The notes under the pieces are model-generated. The model did not search any database. It was not told the DNA's origin and was given only the letters and a program-made list of their open reading frames with translations. Shown piece by piece: positions 44,177 through 53,709 of a stretch of 64,000 nt of DNA. Each line of letters begins with the position of its first letter. The first letter of the stretch is position 1. The position numbers were made by a program, and so were the translations under genes. The stretch is from Chloroflexota bacterium (GTDB lineage: Bacteria; Chloroflexota; Anaerolineae; Anaerolineales; Anaerolineaceae): assembly GCA_029548365.1 (NCBI GenBank), contig JAKPNN010000029.1:47779-111778 (forward strand), in the 5' to 3' direction.

Positions 44177-44835
44177 TGGATAACCACCTGGAGTCGCTTT
44201 CCGATCGGATCAGGGAGTCCTTTGAACGGAAAACTGAAAAGCGGGATAAAGCGCTGGCTCACAGCCGCGAACTGACGCGCCATGCGGCGCGTGCCATTCG
44301 CGCGATCCATCGCAATGAGGCCAGCCTCGCCCGCAACCATCTTGCTCAGGCAAAACTGCTAGCTGAAGCCCTGCGAACCGACCTGGCAGATGAACCCGAC
44401 CTGTATTTTTCCGGTTATACACAGGACGCGCTTAAGGAATATTGCGAGGCTCACCTCACCGTGACCATCATCCTGAATGAGGATTATTCCACCCCGGAGG
44501 ACCTGCAGGTGAGCTATGCCACTTACCTCAACGGGATGTCTGAGGTGGTTGGCGAGTTGCGCCGCAGGATCATGGATCTGATGCACACCGGTCATTCCCC
44601 TGAAGTCGAACGCCTGCTGGATAATATGGACAGCATCTATGCCCTGCTGGTCACCATGGATTATCCCGATGCCCTCACCTATGGCTTGCGCCGCCGGACT
44701 GATATTGCCCGCAGCATCATCGAACGCACCCAGGCAGATGTGACCATCAGCTACCGCCAGCAATTGCTCGAAAATCGGATTGCTGATCTATCTGACCGGT
44801 TATCCCGCTATGAAATGCCGAATGAAATGCTCTGA
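44176..44835 (+). CDS. Bacterial translin/TRAX-family protein
   Basis: 219 aa from ATG 44176; a TTG one codon earlier is possible. All-helical. Residues KEYCEAHL (E88, E91) and GMSEVVGEL (E123, E127) sit at the spacing of the catalytic residues of TRAX (Glu-x2-Glu and Asp-x3-Glu), with Glu for the Asp at 123. GYTQDALKEY and DNMDSIYALLVTMDYPDALTYGLRRRTDIAR match archaeal and bacterial translin homologues. In eukaryotes translin-TRAX is an RNase of small RNAs; a single-gene homologue may form the active octamer by itself. Partner of ssb and DUF3467 by operon. Confidence 0.8.
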   Translation: MDNHLESLSDRIRESFERKTEKRDKALAHSRELTRHAARAIRAIHRNEASLARNHLAQAKLLAEALRTDLADEPDLYFSGYTQDALKEYCEAHLTVTIILNEDYSTPEDLQVSYATYLNGMSEVVGELRRRIMDLMHTGHSPEVERLLDNMDSIYALLVTMDYPDALTYGLRRRTDIARSIIERTQADVTISYRQQLLENRIADLSDRLSRYEMPNEML

Positions 44836-45086
44836 GCCGCCTGCTCAGCTCGCTCAACCAATTCGCTCCACAAGCCAACCCGGGCGCTGTATTTGATCCT
44901 CAGTTCATGCCAGGTGATTAACACCCCGGGTACCTGTGCTGCTAACTGCGATCCGCTATCGAAAACACCTGAGCCTGGATACGCTGTTTTAATCAATTGC
45001 TATCAAACAATAGCGCCATATTACATGATTGACTCAAGATTCGCCTTTTTTCTTAAATAATGCTAAACTTTTAAGCAAGATAAAAC

Positions 45087-46301
45087 ATGAAGGATACAAG
45101 TAATCCCTGGCAGCTTCCCGAAACAGCCTCCAGCGAAGCCGCCTTCCCACCTGAAGCAACATCAGTGCCCTCTGAACCCAAATACATTCAATTTTGGGAG
45201 CGCTTGCGCCACTGGGGATTGGGCGATTCTGTCCTGCGGGGAGCTACCGTATTGACGACCTCCCTGTTAATCCTGCTGGTGGTATGGGTGATGGGCGCTT
45301 TTTCCCAGCATGATCCCGAACCCGCTTATGAAAGCAGCGGTGTAGCGTTGGCAGAATCCCTGGGCGAGACAGCGCCACCCCCCGCTGTCCCCATTTTTCA
45401 TGCCGGCGGCGCTGATACGGAGGGCATCTCCCGCGCAATGGGCCTGAACACCGTCCTGCCACATCGTTTAGCTCGCAATGAGGTCATCCAATACACCATA
45501 GAATCCGGCGATTCGATATTTTCCATTGCGGATAAATTCAACCTCAAACCAGAGAGCATCCTGTGGGGTAATCGCTACACCCTGGGCGATGACCCGCACC
45601 TCATCCTGCCCGGTCAGACCATCAACATCCTGCCCGTAGATGGCGTATATCACCAGTGGAGCGCGGGCGAAGGTTTGAACGGCGTCGCCGCCTTTTATCA
45701 GGTCACCCCCGAGGACATCATCAACTGGCCAGGAAACGAACTTGATCCCAATCAAATCGGTGATTATTCTAATCCTCACATTCCGCCAGACAAAATGCTG
45801 GTCATCCCGGGCGGTCAGGGCATGTTCACGGATTGGCGCACGCCGCGCATCAGCCGGGATGAACCCGCTAAAGCCCGGAACCTCGGCCCGGGCGCCTGCA
45901 GCGCCAGTTATGACGGGGTGACCGGGTCGCTCACCTTTATTTGGCCCACAACCGAACGGCACCTGTCTGGTTTTGACTACTCCCCTGAAACCAACCATTT
46001 TGGCATCGATATTGCCGGCAGTATCGGTAACCTGATCTTCGCTGCCGACCACGGCGTGGTGGTGTACGCAGGATGGAATGATCATGGCTATGGCGAGATG
46101 GTCGTCATCGACCATGGGGCAGGCTGGCAAACCCTGTACGCCCACCTCAGCCAGGTGATCGTCGTATGCGGACAGGAAGTCTACCAGGGCGACACCATCG
46201 GGTTGATGGGCAGTACCGGCAAGTCTACCGGACCGCACCTGCATTTTGAGATGCGAAGCGACGATTACGGACGGGTCAACCCCTGGAATTTCTTGAATTG
46301 A
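45087..46301 (+). CDS. LysM-M23 family peptidoglycan metallopeptidase
   Basis: 404 aa. Cytoplasmic N-terminus, one membrane helix (about 50-70), LysM repeat (about 130-178, with YTIESGDSIFSIADKFNL), a second LysM-like unit, and a C-terminal M23 domain with zinc ligands in NHFGID (HxxxD) and HLHFE. It should cut peptide crosslinks in peptidoglycan or bind it as an amidase activator; ligands are complete, so activity is expected. Confidence 0.93.
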   Translation: MKDTSNPWQLPETASSEAAFPPEATSVPSEPKYIQFWERLRHWGLGDSVLRGATVLTTSLLILLVVWVMGAFSQHDPEPAYESSGVALAESLGETAPPPAVPIFHAGGADTEGISRAMGLNTVLPHRLARNEVIQYTIESGDSIFSIADKFNLKPESILWGNRYTLGDDPHLILPGQTINILPVDGVYHQWSAGEGLNGVAAFYQVTPEDIINWPGNELDPNQIGDYSNPHIPPDKMLVIPGGQGMFTDWRTPRISRDEPAKARNLGPGACSASYDGVTGSLTFIWPTTERHLSGFDYSPETNHFGIDIAGSIGNLIFAADHGVVVYAGWNDHGYGEMVVIDHGAGWQTLYAHLSQVIVVCGQEVYQGDTIGLMGSTGKSTGPHLHFEMRSDDYGRVNPWNFLN

Positions 46302-46382
46302 ACCTGAACCAGCACTTAAAATTCGTAAATGATCAAACCGCCAGCTTGCTCAGGGAGGATTATGGAATTCGAGCCAGGTTTA

Positions 46383-46391
46383 TGCTAAAAT
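46383..46391 (+). promoter_or_regulatory. Extended -10 promoter of the MEMO gene (leaderless)
   Basis: TGC-TAAAAT ends six bases before the first ATG (46398). Confidence 0.5.
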
Positions 46392-46397
46392 TTAATC

Positions 46398-47249
46398 ATG
46401 ATGACTGAAAAACGAACCGTCAGACCTTCCCCAATTGCAGGCACCTGGTACCCGGGCAACGCAATCCAGCTCAGAAATAGCGTATCTGCTTTTCTCGACG
46501 CGGCTGTAAATCCCCCCCTGCCCGGTCAGGTGGTCGGACTGGTGGCACCCCATGCAGGTTATGTCTATTCAGGAACGGTTGCGGGGCATGCTTTCAAGAC
46601 TGTTCAGGGGCGCAGCTTTGATTACGTCTGCCTGCTGGCACCCATGCATCAGTATTACCCGCAATCCCTGCTGACCAGTGCTCATCGTGCTTACTGGACC
46701 CCCCTGGGCGAGATTCCCCTGGCCGATGACATAATCGATCAAATCAACGCCAGGCTGATCGAGAAAATTGGGCTCGGGCTGACCCCCATCAGCAATGATT
46801 ATGAGCATTCCCTGGAGATTGAATTGCCCTTCCTGCAGGTAGCCCTGTCAGGCGAGTTCACCCTGATCCCGATTATGTTTCGCGACCAATCCCGCCAGGT
46901 GACCAAAGCGCTGGCTGAGGTTTTGGCTGAAGTCTTCGAGTCCACAGCATGCCTGCTGGTTGCCAGCAGCGACCTGTCACATTTCTATGCTCAATCCCAG
47001 GCGGAAAAGCTGGATGCACACGTGCTGAACATGCTGGAGGCTTTCTCACCCGAGGGCTTGTTTGACCTCAAAGATCTGGGGCAGGGGCAGGCTTGCGGCC
47101 TGGCGCCAATCGCTGCGGCATTATGGGCTTCAGCACCGTTGGGCGCCACCGATGTGACTCTGCTTAAATACAACACTTCAGCAGCGACCTCCGGGGATAC
47201 CGCATCCGTGGTTGGATACGGCGCTGCTGCCATCACCCGCCCGTTTTGA
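46398..47249 (+). CDS. MEMO1-family (AmmeMemoRadiSam system protein B) protein
   Basis: 283 aa. RPSPIAGTWYPGNA and GLVAPHAGYVYSG are the hallmark of the MEMO family, which has a dioxygenase-like fold. MPHAGY, His in CLLAPMHQYY and the Asp/His of SSDLSHF are metal-site candidates. In complete AmmeMemoRadiSam sets a radical SAM gene and an AMMECR1 gene are close; neither is seen here. Function of the family in bacteria is not settled. The stop overlaps the frame of the next gene. Confidence 0.93.
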   Translation: MMTEKRTVRPSPIAGTWYPGNAIQLRNSVSAFLDAAVNPPLPGQVVGLVAPHAGYVYSGTVAGHAFKTVQGRSFDYVCLLAPMHQYYPQSLLTSAHRAYWTPLGEIPLADDIIDQINARLIEKIGLGLTPISNDYEHSLEIELPFLQVALSGEFTLIPIMFRDQSRQVTKALAEVLAEVFESTACLLVASSDLSHFYAQSQAEKLDAHVLNMLEAFSPEGLFDLKDLGQGQACGLAPIAAALWASAPLGATDVTLLKYNTSAATSGDTASVVGYGAAAITRPF

Positions 47250-47275
47250 GGAATCACACGCACCGCACACGGCCC

Positions 47276-48274
47276 ATGATGCCTAAGCTCACCAGATCAC
47301 CGCTGATCCTGATCCTGACCCTGTTGCTTCTGGCGGCTTCCGGCTGTCAATCCACGCGCGCGCCAGGCAGCGCCGAGACGCTCACAGCCACCCCCTCGCC
47401 GACACTCACCCCGACCCCCACCAACACGCCTACTTTTACGCCCACCCCCACCAGCACACTGGCGTTTACGATCACCTCGCCTCCCACCAGCACGCCGACT
47501 ATGACCCCCACGCCCTTCAGAATCCTCAGCCTGACGCCTACCCCCAGCCTGGCGCCGCTCAGACCGGCGGTGTTATTTCCGCTGCAGGATAACTTTGGCA
47601 TGACGATCGATTGGTCCTACATTCACGTTACCCACACCGGCTATAACAATCTGGATGAAGTCAATGACCTGTGGGCATTTATGGCTTTTCAATTGCTGGA
47701 TCGCGGCATTCACCAGCGCAAATTCCGCTTTCAGGGGGAGACGATCACCGTCTATTACCTGAATGTGGCACATGCTTTTAATGACGAGCCCCTGCCCATG
47801 CAATTGGTGCTGGGCGGCACTCCAGGCGAAAATGTGCCGATCAGCGTGATCCCGGCGGGCGGCACAGCCTATATCCAGGTGGCGATCCGGGATGGGTCGA
47901 CCTATTTTTCGCCGCGCAGCGCCCATCAGGAAGCCAACCGCGCCTTTGACGAACGCGATGAGGCTTATCCCTTCCTGTTTTTGCATGAGTTAGAGGCGCT
48001 GCTGCCAGAGTTGCCCGATGAGCTGATCTTACTGGCTAACCACCCGATCCTGGTGCCACGCAACAACTGGCCGCAGGTTAAGCTGGATATGGAGCGGGTC
48101 AGTTTCCTGGCCGCGCGCTACCAGCCCTTTTTCGAACTGGACCCATACGACCGCATCGTGGATCAGAGCGCCTTTGCATATGCCCTCAGAGACCATATCT
48201 TTGACGGTGAAACGGTGCCACCTGGTATTTATGCCTTTGGCAGTCGTAATTTGATCATAATTACCGGGCAATAG
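47276..48274 (+). CDS. Lipoprotein with Thr/Pro linker and unknown domain
   Basis: 332 aa from ATG 47276 (ATG 47279 equal). Signal peptide ends in LAASGC (lipobox). A Thr/Pro linker (about 20-85) leads to a domain of about 240 residues (LFPLQDNFGMTIDWSYIHV to SRNLIIITGQ) that I do not recognise. It follows the MEMO gene closely and is probably co-transcribed. Surface location inferred from lipobox and linker. Confidence 0.8.
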   Translation: MMPKLTRSPLILILTLLLLAASGCQSTRAPGSAETLTATPSPTLTPTPTNTPTFTPTPTSTLAFTITSPPTSTPTMTPTPFRILSLTPTPSLAPLRPAVLFPLQDNFGMTIDWSYIHVTHTGYNNLDEVNDLWAFMAFQLLDRGIHQRKFRFQGETITVYYLNVAHAFNDEPLPMQLVLGGTPGENVPISVIPAGGTAYIQVAIRDGSTYFSPRSAHQEANRAFDERDEAYPFLFLHELEALLPELPDELILLANHPILVPRNNWPQVKLDMERVSFLAARYQPFFELDPYDRIVDQSAFAYALRDHIFDGETVPPGIYAFGSRNLIIITGQ

Positions 48275-48353
48275 CTGGTCGATTGTCGGTGGTGGCTGTT
48301 CGCCAGGCGCTTGACAGTCGCCCCCTGCGGAGCCTCACCATAACAGCAGGCTG

Positions 48354-50906
48354 TCAACAGTCAGCTGTCAACTCCTCCAGCCAAACCGCGGCGATCTTGC
48401 GATTGCGCGCTTCCAGCGCCCCCATCAGAGTCAACAGCTTAACTTTAATTTCAGCCACCGGCCAACCGCGCGCTGCGATCGTTGCTTGCACAGCCTGGCA
48501 GGTCTTCTCAGTGAAGCGTGTCTGGGACAGCATATCCACCAGGCGCCACTGGCTGTAAGCCGCACAAATCTCCTGGATTGTCAATGTCTCCAGCTGGTCC
48601 AGGGCAGCATCGATGATCACCTTGCCCAAAAGCGGGTCTTTGCTCTCCACATACACCCGGTTGATCGGTTCTGTGCCCGAGGCGCGCACCCGCAACTGGT
48701 AGCGCTCATCCCCCTCGGCATCTTTCAATTGCATTTCAGCCACTTCATAACGGATCCCGCCCAGGAAGGCGATGCCCATCCCGGCGACCTCAGCGCCTGC
48801 GCCCAGGTTGAGGTAATGGTCGATGAAAGCTTCCTTGGCTTCCAGGGGAGCATCCACATCCACGCGGCCGGTATGTGAAGTGGCGTCATCCGGTGAACAT
48901 CCAAAGGTTTCCCACAAACCCGGCATCCTGACCGTATCCTCCCAGATCTCGTCAATGGTGGTCAGCGGGTTCTCTGGCCGGGTTCCGAAGTAAGCCAGCA
49001 TATCCATGATCAGCAGGTTCGCCCACGGCCCGTCCTTGTCGGTGATGTGCCCGCGGCTGGTCAGCCCCGAGGATTCCTCTCCGCCAATCAGGATGCGGTC
49101 GCGCCAATCCGCCGGTAGCGGGTTTTGCGCCCGGTAGGAGCGGTCCACACGCCGGATTTCCTCAATGTATTTGATGCCCACGGGCACCAGGAAAGCGTTT
49201 TGTAAAATGCGGTCCTTCGGGCTTCCGATAACGATCTTATAGAAGGGATGGCTCACATACCCCGGGAGTGCACCCTCTGCAGGCTTGTTCTCCTCATTGC
49301 CCGGGATCATTCCTGCCAAAATTTCAATCAGGGGGGAGCCCGTCTGTGTGGCAATCACCCGGCCGGTAAAGCCGCGTTCCACGCCCAGGTAGCGCACCAG
49401 CATGGTTAAAATTTGGTTCGGGCGGAAATATACCCCGCCCAGAGATACCACCCCAAAGCGGTCGGCGTCGGTATCCATTCCCAGACCGAGGTGGGCGCCC
49501 GTTTCCCTCACCTTCGCTTTAAGTGGATTAATAAAGGGTTCTTCAGGGTTAGCGTAATCCAGCCCGGTCAGTTCCGGGTCGCGCTGGGCATGCAGCACCG
49601 TGTAACGCACACCAGCCTCGCCCACCAGGCGGGTCAGATACCCCCGACCGGAACCATGAAACTCGTCAATCACCACCATCTTATCGCTGAAGAATTCCCG
49701 AATGCGGTCAAAGTCAATCGGAATGCGGGCATTCCCATTGCCGTTATCTTTGATCCACGCCACGTAATCATCCAGCGGATCAAAGCCGCGCAGACGCCCT
49801 TCCTGCCGACCTTCTTCCATATTCGTGACGCGCGCATCGGCATCCTCTAATTGCAATTCGTTGATGCGAAAGGCGATGAAATCCGTCAGGTTAGTGGGCG
49901 CCGGGTAACCCAGGCGCGGGTTAAACTTAATCCCCTGCCATTCCGGCGGGTTGTGGCTGGCTGTACAGATGATCAGCCCAGCCACCTCATCGGGTGGCAG
50001 CGCATCCGTCAGGTAAAAGGCTAGGGCTGGCGTGGGTGTATCGCGGTTGGCAAATTCCACCTGGAAACCATTCGCCAGGCAGACCTGTGCAGTCCATTCT
50101 GCTACCCGGTCCGCATTTCTACGGGTATCATAGCCGATGACGATCTTGCGTCCAGCCAGGTTCTCTCTGCCCACAAAATTAGGTACACCAACATCGTTTA
50201 GAAAATCACAGATTGCCTGGGCTACCTGTTTGGCACGCCGCTCGGTGAAATCTGCGCCCCAACGGCCGCGCACCCCGGACGTGCCAAAACGCAGGTACTT
50301 ACGGTCGTAGATCATGCGCAGCAAGCCCGGTCCGTGTGTATTGCCGATCAAGCGCGGGTCCTGCGTGCGCAGGCGGAACATAAACAATCGTTCATAAATA
50401 TTGCCGATCTGGATCACCCGGAAGGGCATCCAGCGATCTCGGTCCTGCTCAAAGTCCATGCTGTGGAGCAGGGGCAGAATTTCATGGTCAATATCATCTC
50501 GCAAGCTGTCAAAGACCGGTGCTGCCAGGAATTCTGCCGCTAGGTTGATCGCCTTTTTGCGCAATTGCCCGGTGAGGGGCAGGTAAACCGCGTCGATCAG
50601 CGCCCGGCGCTCCCGGCCGGCGGCATCTTGGGGGAGGTACTGCTCCAGACGGTACTGCGTCCCCGTGGCAGCCAGGGTCAGCAGGATGCTGAAGGCTCGC
50701 GAGGCATGAATTGGCATCTGTGCGATTAATTCAGGGTCTGAAATCACCCGCTGCGCCAGGATATCGATAAATTGGTCCATGGCAGCCACTGAGGCATGCC
50801 AATCTGCTTCGCTTTCAGCGGTCATCAAAGCCCGGTTGAACCGGTTAAAGGCCGTCCCCAATTGCAGGACTGTGATCTGATCAAAGGCAAACTCCAATGG
50901 ATCCAT
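48354..50906 (-). CDS. Phosphohexomutase with long N-terminal extension
   Basis: 850 aa. Phosphoglucomutase/phosphomannomutase core starts near 200 with FGTSGVRGRWG; active serine loop CTASHNPPEW (about 314-322); metal motif MDTDADRFG (about 476); sugar loop GEESSG; C-terminal phosphate-binding block RASGTEP. The first 200 residues are helical and not in usual PGMs (about 450-570). It interconverts sugar 1- and 6-phosphates. AGGAG lies before the ATG. It lies just ahead of the glmM gene on the same strand but 66 bases away (glmM first in transcription). Confidence 0.9.
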   Translation of the reverse strand: MDPLEFAFDQITVLQLGTAFNRFNRALMTAESEADWHASVAAMDQFIDILAQRVISDPELIAQMPIHASRAFSILLTLAATGTQYRLEQYLPQDAAGRERRALIDAVYLPLTGQLRKKAINLAAEFLAAPVFDSLRDDIDHEILPLLHSMDFEQDRDRWMPFRVIQIGNIYERLFMFRLRTQDPRLIGNTHGPGLLRMIYDRKYLRFGTSGVRGRWGADFTERRAKQVAQAICDFLNDVGVPNFVGRENLAGRKIVIGYDTRRNADRVAEWTAQVCLANGFQVEFANRDTPTPALAFYLTDALPPDEVAGLIICTASHNPPEWQGIKFNPRLGYPAPTNLTDFIAFRINELQLEDADARVTNMEEGRQEGRLRGFDPLDDYVAWIKDNGNGNARIPIDFDRIREFFSDKMVVIDEFHGSGRGYLTRLVGEAGVRYTVLHAQRDPELTGLDYANPEEPFINPLKAKVRETGAHLGLGMDTDADRFGVVSLGGVYFRPNQILTMLVRYLGVERGFTGRVIATQTGSPLIEILAGMIPGNEENKPAEGALPGYVSHPFYKIVIGSPKDRILQNAFLVPVGIKYIEEIRRVDRSYRAQNPLPADWRDRILIGGEESSGLTSRGHITDKDGPWANLLIMDMLAYFGTRPENPLTTIDEIWEDTVRMPGLWETFGCSPDDATSHTGRVDVDAPLEAKEAFIDHYLNLGAGAEVAGMGIAFLGGIRYEVAEMQLKDAEGDERYQLRVRASGTEPINRVYVESKDPLLGKVIIDAALDQLETLTIQEICAAYSQWRLVDMLSQTRFTEKTCQAVQATIAARGWPVAEIKVKLLTLMGALEARNRKIAAVWLEELTADC

Positions 50907-50971
50907 GTAATACTCCTAAAAATAAAATACTGGTTTTATTGATTTTCTATCCCATCAAACCGGTGGTTTGA

Positions 50972-52450
50972 TCACCCCGGTCTGGGGATCAACCCGCCGC
51001 GAGAGACGTTTAATACTTCCAGTCGGCTGCCCGCCGGCGTGTTCGTTCCGACCTGGACCGCCTCGCACAGGGCATAGGCTTTTTCAGCCAGTTCAGCCTC
51101 CGTGTGGCGCGTGTCTGCTTCGAGCATCAGGCGCACCATGGGCTCCGTTCCGGAATAACGTAAATTGACGCGGGTCAAACCCGGCAGCTCATCTCTGAGC
51201 GCCTCCCGCAGGGCAACCACGCCCTCAAGTTCTTCCAGGTCAATTTTCCGGTTCACTGTGGCAGAGGCGATGATTTGGGGATATTTATGGATGCTCTCCG
51301 CCAGCTCAGCCAGGGTTGACCGCCCACTAGCCAGAAAAGCACGCAGCAGGTAAATCGCCGAGCGCAGCCCGTCGCCGGTGGTATGCTTTTGATCCATCAA
51401 AATGATATGCCCGGATTGCTCTCCGCCCAGGCCGATCTGGTTATTGGGGTGGTTTTGCAGGTTCATCTTGTGCAGTTCACCCATGATATATTTGTCGCCC
51501 ACCGACGTTTCGACAAAGTTGATCGCTCGGTCGGTAAAATAGTTCACCAGGGCTCCGTTGCGCATAGTCGTGCTGATCACAGTGTCGCCCAGCAGTCTGC
51601 CCTGGCTCTGCAGGTAATCGCCCAGGATCGCCAGGAAATGGTCGCCGTCCACCAGGTGACCGGTCTCATCCACAAAAATCACCCGGTCCGCATCACCGTC
51701 AAACCCGGCGGCGAAATTGGCCCGATGTTGTCGGATCAGTGCGAAAAGGTCTTCGGGAAACTGGCGCACGTGCTCTGAGCCGCAATCCCGGTTGATATTC
51801 GTGCCATCAGGCGAGGCATGCACCGCCACAACGTCAACGCCCAGGCGTGAAAATACCTCGCTGGCATACCAGGATGCCGCCCCGTTGGCGCAATCCACAA
51901 CCAGTTTGATCCCATTCAGGTTCAGATCCTGGTGTTCGCCCACCAGGTAATCAACATACAATTTGCGCAGGTGCGTGCCATCCATGCGCTGCGTGGACCG
52001 GTCTGCCTGTGCCAGACGCAGGGATAACGGCTTCTCCAGCAGGGATTCAATCTCCAGTTCGATGCCTTCGCTGAGCTTCAGGGCGCCCTGGTTAAAGAAT
52101 TTGATCCCGTTCTCGTTCACCGGGTTGTGAGAAGCTGAAATCACCACCCCGGCTTCTGCATGCATTTCGTTGACCATGAAGGCGACCCCGGGCGTGGGGA
52201 TGACCCCCAGGTCGATCACGTTGGCGCCGCTGGCCAGCAGGCCCACGGTCAACGCGTTTTGCAGCATCTCACCCGATTGACGGGTATCGCGCCCGATCAC
52301 AAAGGTGGGATGCTCTGCCTGGCGCGAGATCACCGTTCCAGCCGCATAACCCAGGCGGGTGATGAAATCGGGCATCAGCGGATCGCTGCCAACATGACCG
52401 CGAATGCCATCGGTGCCAAAATACTTTCTGTGTTGTGATTCAGGTGCCAT
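50972..52450 (-). CDS. glmM: Phosphoglucosamine mutase-like protein
   Basis: 492 aa from ATG 52450 with GGAAAA upstream; a TTG start at 52465 is less likely. YFGTDGIRGHVG, active Ser loop VVISASHNPV, metal motif FDGDADRV (about 248) and RYSGTEPMVR complete the GlmM pattern. It makes glucosamine 1-phosphate for UDP-GlcNAc and peptidoglycan. Slightly longer than usual (about 445) by a C-terminal tail. Upstream of the long phosphohexomutase on the same strand. Confidence 0.88.
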   Translation of the reverse strand: MAPESQHRKYFGTDGIRGHVGSDPLMPDFITRLGYAAGTVISRQAEHPTFVIGRDTRQSGEMLQNALTVGLLASGANVIDLGVIPTPGVAFMVNEMHAEAGVVISASHNPVNENGIKFFNQGALKLSEGIELEIESLLEKPLSLRLAQADRSTQRMDGTHLRKLYVDYLVGEHQDLNLNGIKLVVDCANGAASWYASEVFSRLGVDVVAVHASPDGTNINRDCGSEHVRQFPEDLFALIRQHRANFAAGFDGDADRVIFVDETGHLVDGDHFLAILGDYLQSQGRLLGDTVISTTMRNGALVNYFTDRAINFVETSVGDKYIMGELHKMNLQNHPNNQIGLGGEQSGHIILMDQKHTTGDGLRSAIYLLRAFLASGRSTLAELAESIHKYPQIIASATVNRKIDLEELEGVVALREALRDELPGLTRVNLRYSGTEPMVRLMLEADTRHTEAELAEKAYALCEAVQVGTNTPAGSRLEVLNVSRGGLIPRPG

Positions 52451-52540
52451 ATTTGTGTTTTCCAATTTTTAAATATCCTGTTCATTCACGCTGCGCCGCT
52501 GACCGGAAACGGGTTGGCACAGCAGAAATTCAAAGTCGGT

Positions 52541-53446
52541 TTACCTGATCTGTAGCTCAGCGACCACCGGAAGGTGATCGGATGCTCGCCGGCTGAGGTC
52601 GCTGGTATCGATCCAGCAGGTATAGTCCACCAGGCGCGAGCGGGGGAAAAAGAAAATGTGGTCCACTGCACGCGACAGGTCAGGGTGGGTCGGACCGTCG
52701 TTTTCAGGCTGCAGGCGCATAAACTCGGGATGCGCATCCAGCAGATGCCGAATGCCTGCTTCATCTTCGGTGGCATTGAAATCGCCGGCGACAATCAAAG
52801 GTTCGTTTTTCTCCAAAATATAGGTGCGTACCAGGTCTAAAAAGCGGCTGATCTGCTGAAAGCGCATCAAATGCGCCTGTTCCCTCTTGCGAGGGATCAT
52901 GTCCGGCGGGCGCTCGCCCACCAGGGTGGTCAGGTGCAGATTGGCAATAAACGGGTAAGGCGCCTCTTTCAAGCGCGTCAACAGCACATATCGGGGGTCG
53001 GTATCCCGGTTGCCTTCATAGGACAGCGGTTGAAAGATGGGGATATTGCGCGGCATGCCCGAACGCGCGGGATCAGCCAGGCGGGCAAAGGGAAAGCAGG
53101 AATGGATAGAATTTCCCATCGACCAGTTCCACCAATCTGAGAAGATACCCTTGACCATCACATCTTTTTTGACCTGCATGTGGGTTTCCATCGAGATGAT
53201 TTTACCGAAGAATGCGTGGGGGTAGTGATCCGTCCTTTCGATCACATCCATCAGGCTGTGGGTCAGCCCGTCGACGTCCATGTGTTGGGTGACCTCCTGC
53301 AGGCACAGAACATCGGCTTCCAACTGCTTGACCAGCATTTCCAGCGCTTTCTGGCGCGACGCCTGGGTCGATTGGGTAAAGTCATCGAAGGTTTTTTCGC
53401 CGCCGCCGATATTCAGGGTGGCGACGCGTAGGTCAAGAGAGGTCAT
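52541..53446 (-). CDS. Endonuclease/exonuclease/phosphatase-family protein
   Basis: 301 aa. EEP fold: ATLNIGGG (N in motif), VLCLQEVTQHM (metal Glu), VAGDFNATEDE (DxN) and RRASDHLPVVAEL (final Asp-His). Substrate could be DNA, phosphoinositide-like or nucleotide phosphates; not resolved. GGAG precedes the ATG. No signal peptide. Confidence 0.9.
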   Translation of the reverse strand: MTSLDLRVATLNIGGGEKTFDDFTQSTQASRQKALEMLVKQLEADVLCLQEVTQHMDVDGLTHSLMDVIERTDHYPHAFFGKIISMETHMQVKKDVMVKGIFSDWWNWSMGNSIHSCFPFARLADPARSGMPRNIPIFQPLSYEGNRDTDPRYVLLTRLKEAPYPFIANLHLTTLVGERPPDMIPRKREQAHLMRFQQISRFLDLVRTYILEKNEPLIVAGDFNATEDEAGIRHLLDAHPEFMRLQPENDGPTHPDLSRAVDHIFFFPRSRLVDYTCWIDTSDLSRRASDHLPVVAELQIR

Positions 53447-53622
53447 AGCCGCTCCCCCGGTGCGTGCTGGAAAGATCAGGTATGAATTGAAACATCATCC
53501 CATTATTATACCAACAGGAATCGGGGCGTGGGCAGTGAGGATTTCACCAGGGGTGACCGCCGGTCGGCGGACCGGAGATAGTCAGTCGGTGAGGGATGAA
53601 AAAGCAATCAACTTAATCAATG

Positions 53623-53641
53623 TGGTTGGCGCAGCCAACCA
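53623..53641. other. Perfect 8-bp hairpin in the 53.4-53.7 kb intergenic region
   Basis: TGGTTGGC-GCA-GCCAACCA, between the EEP gene (minus) and the MOSC-like gene (plus). No T-tract on either strand; role unknown. Confidence 0.5.
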
Positions 53642-53696
53642 AAATCGTCAAGGGCTGGAAAAACTGCTGTATTATCGCCAATCCACTCGCTAAGGG

Positions 53697-53702
53697 TATA
53701 AT
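53697..53702 (+). promoter_or_regulatory. -10 box of the MOSC-like gene (leaderless)
   Basis: TATAAT with the ATG seven bases downstream and no ribosome site between. Confidence 0.55.
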
Positions 53703-53709
53703 CGCTTGC

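Noticed and set aside
44808..44996. 62-codon minus-strand frame after translin
   Set aside because: Overlaps the translin 3' end; no ribosome site or recognisable motif.
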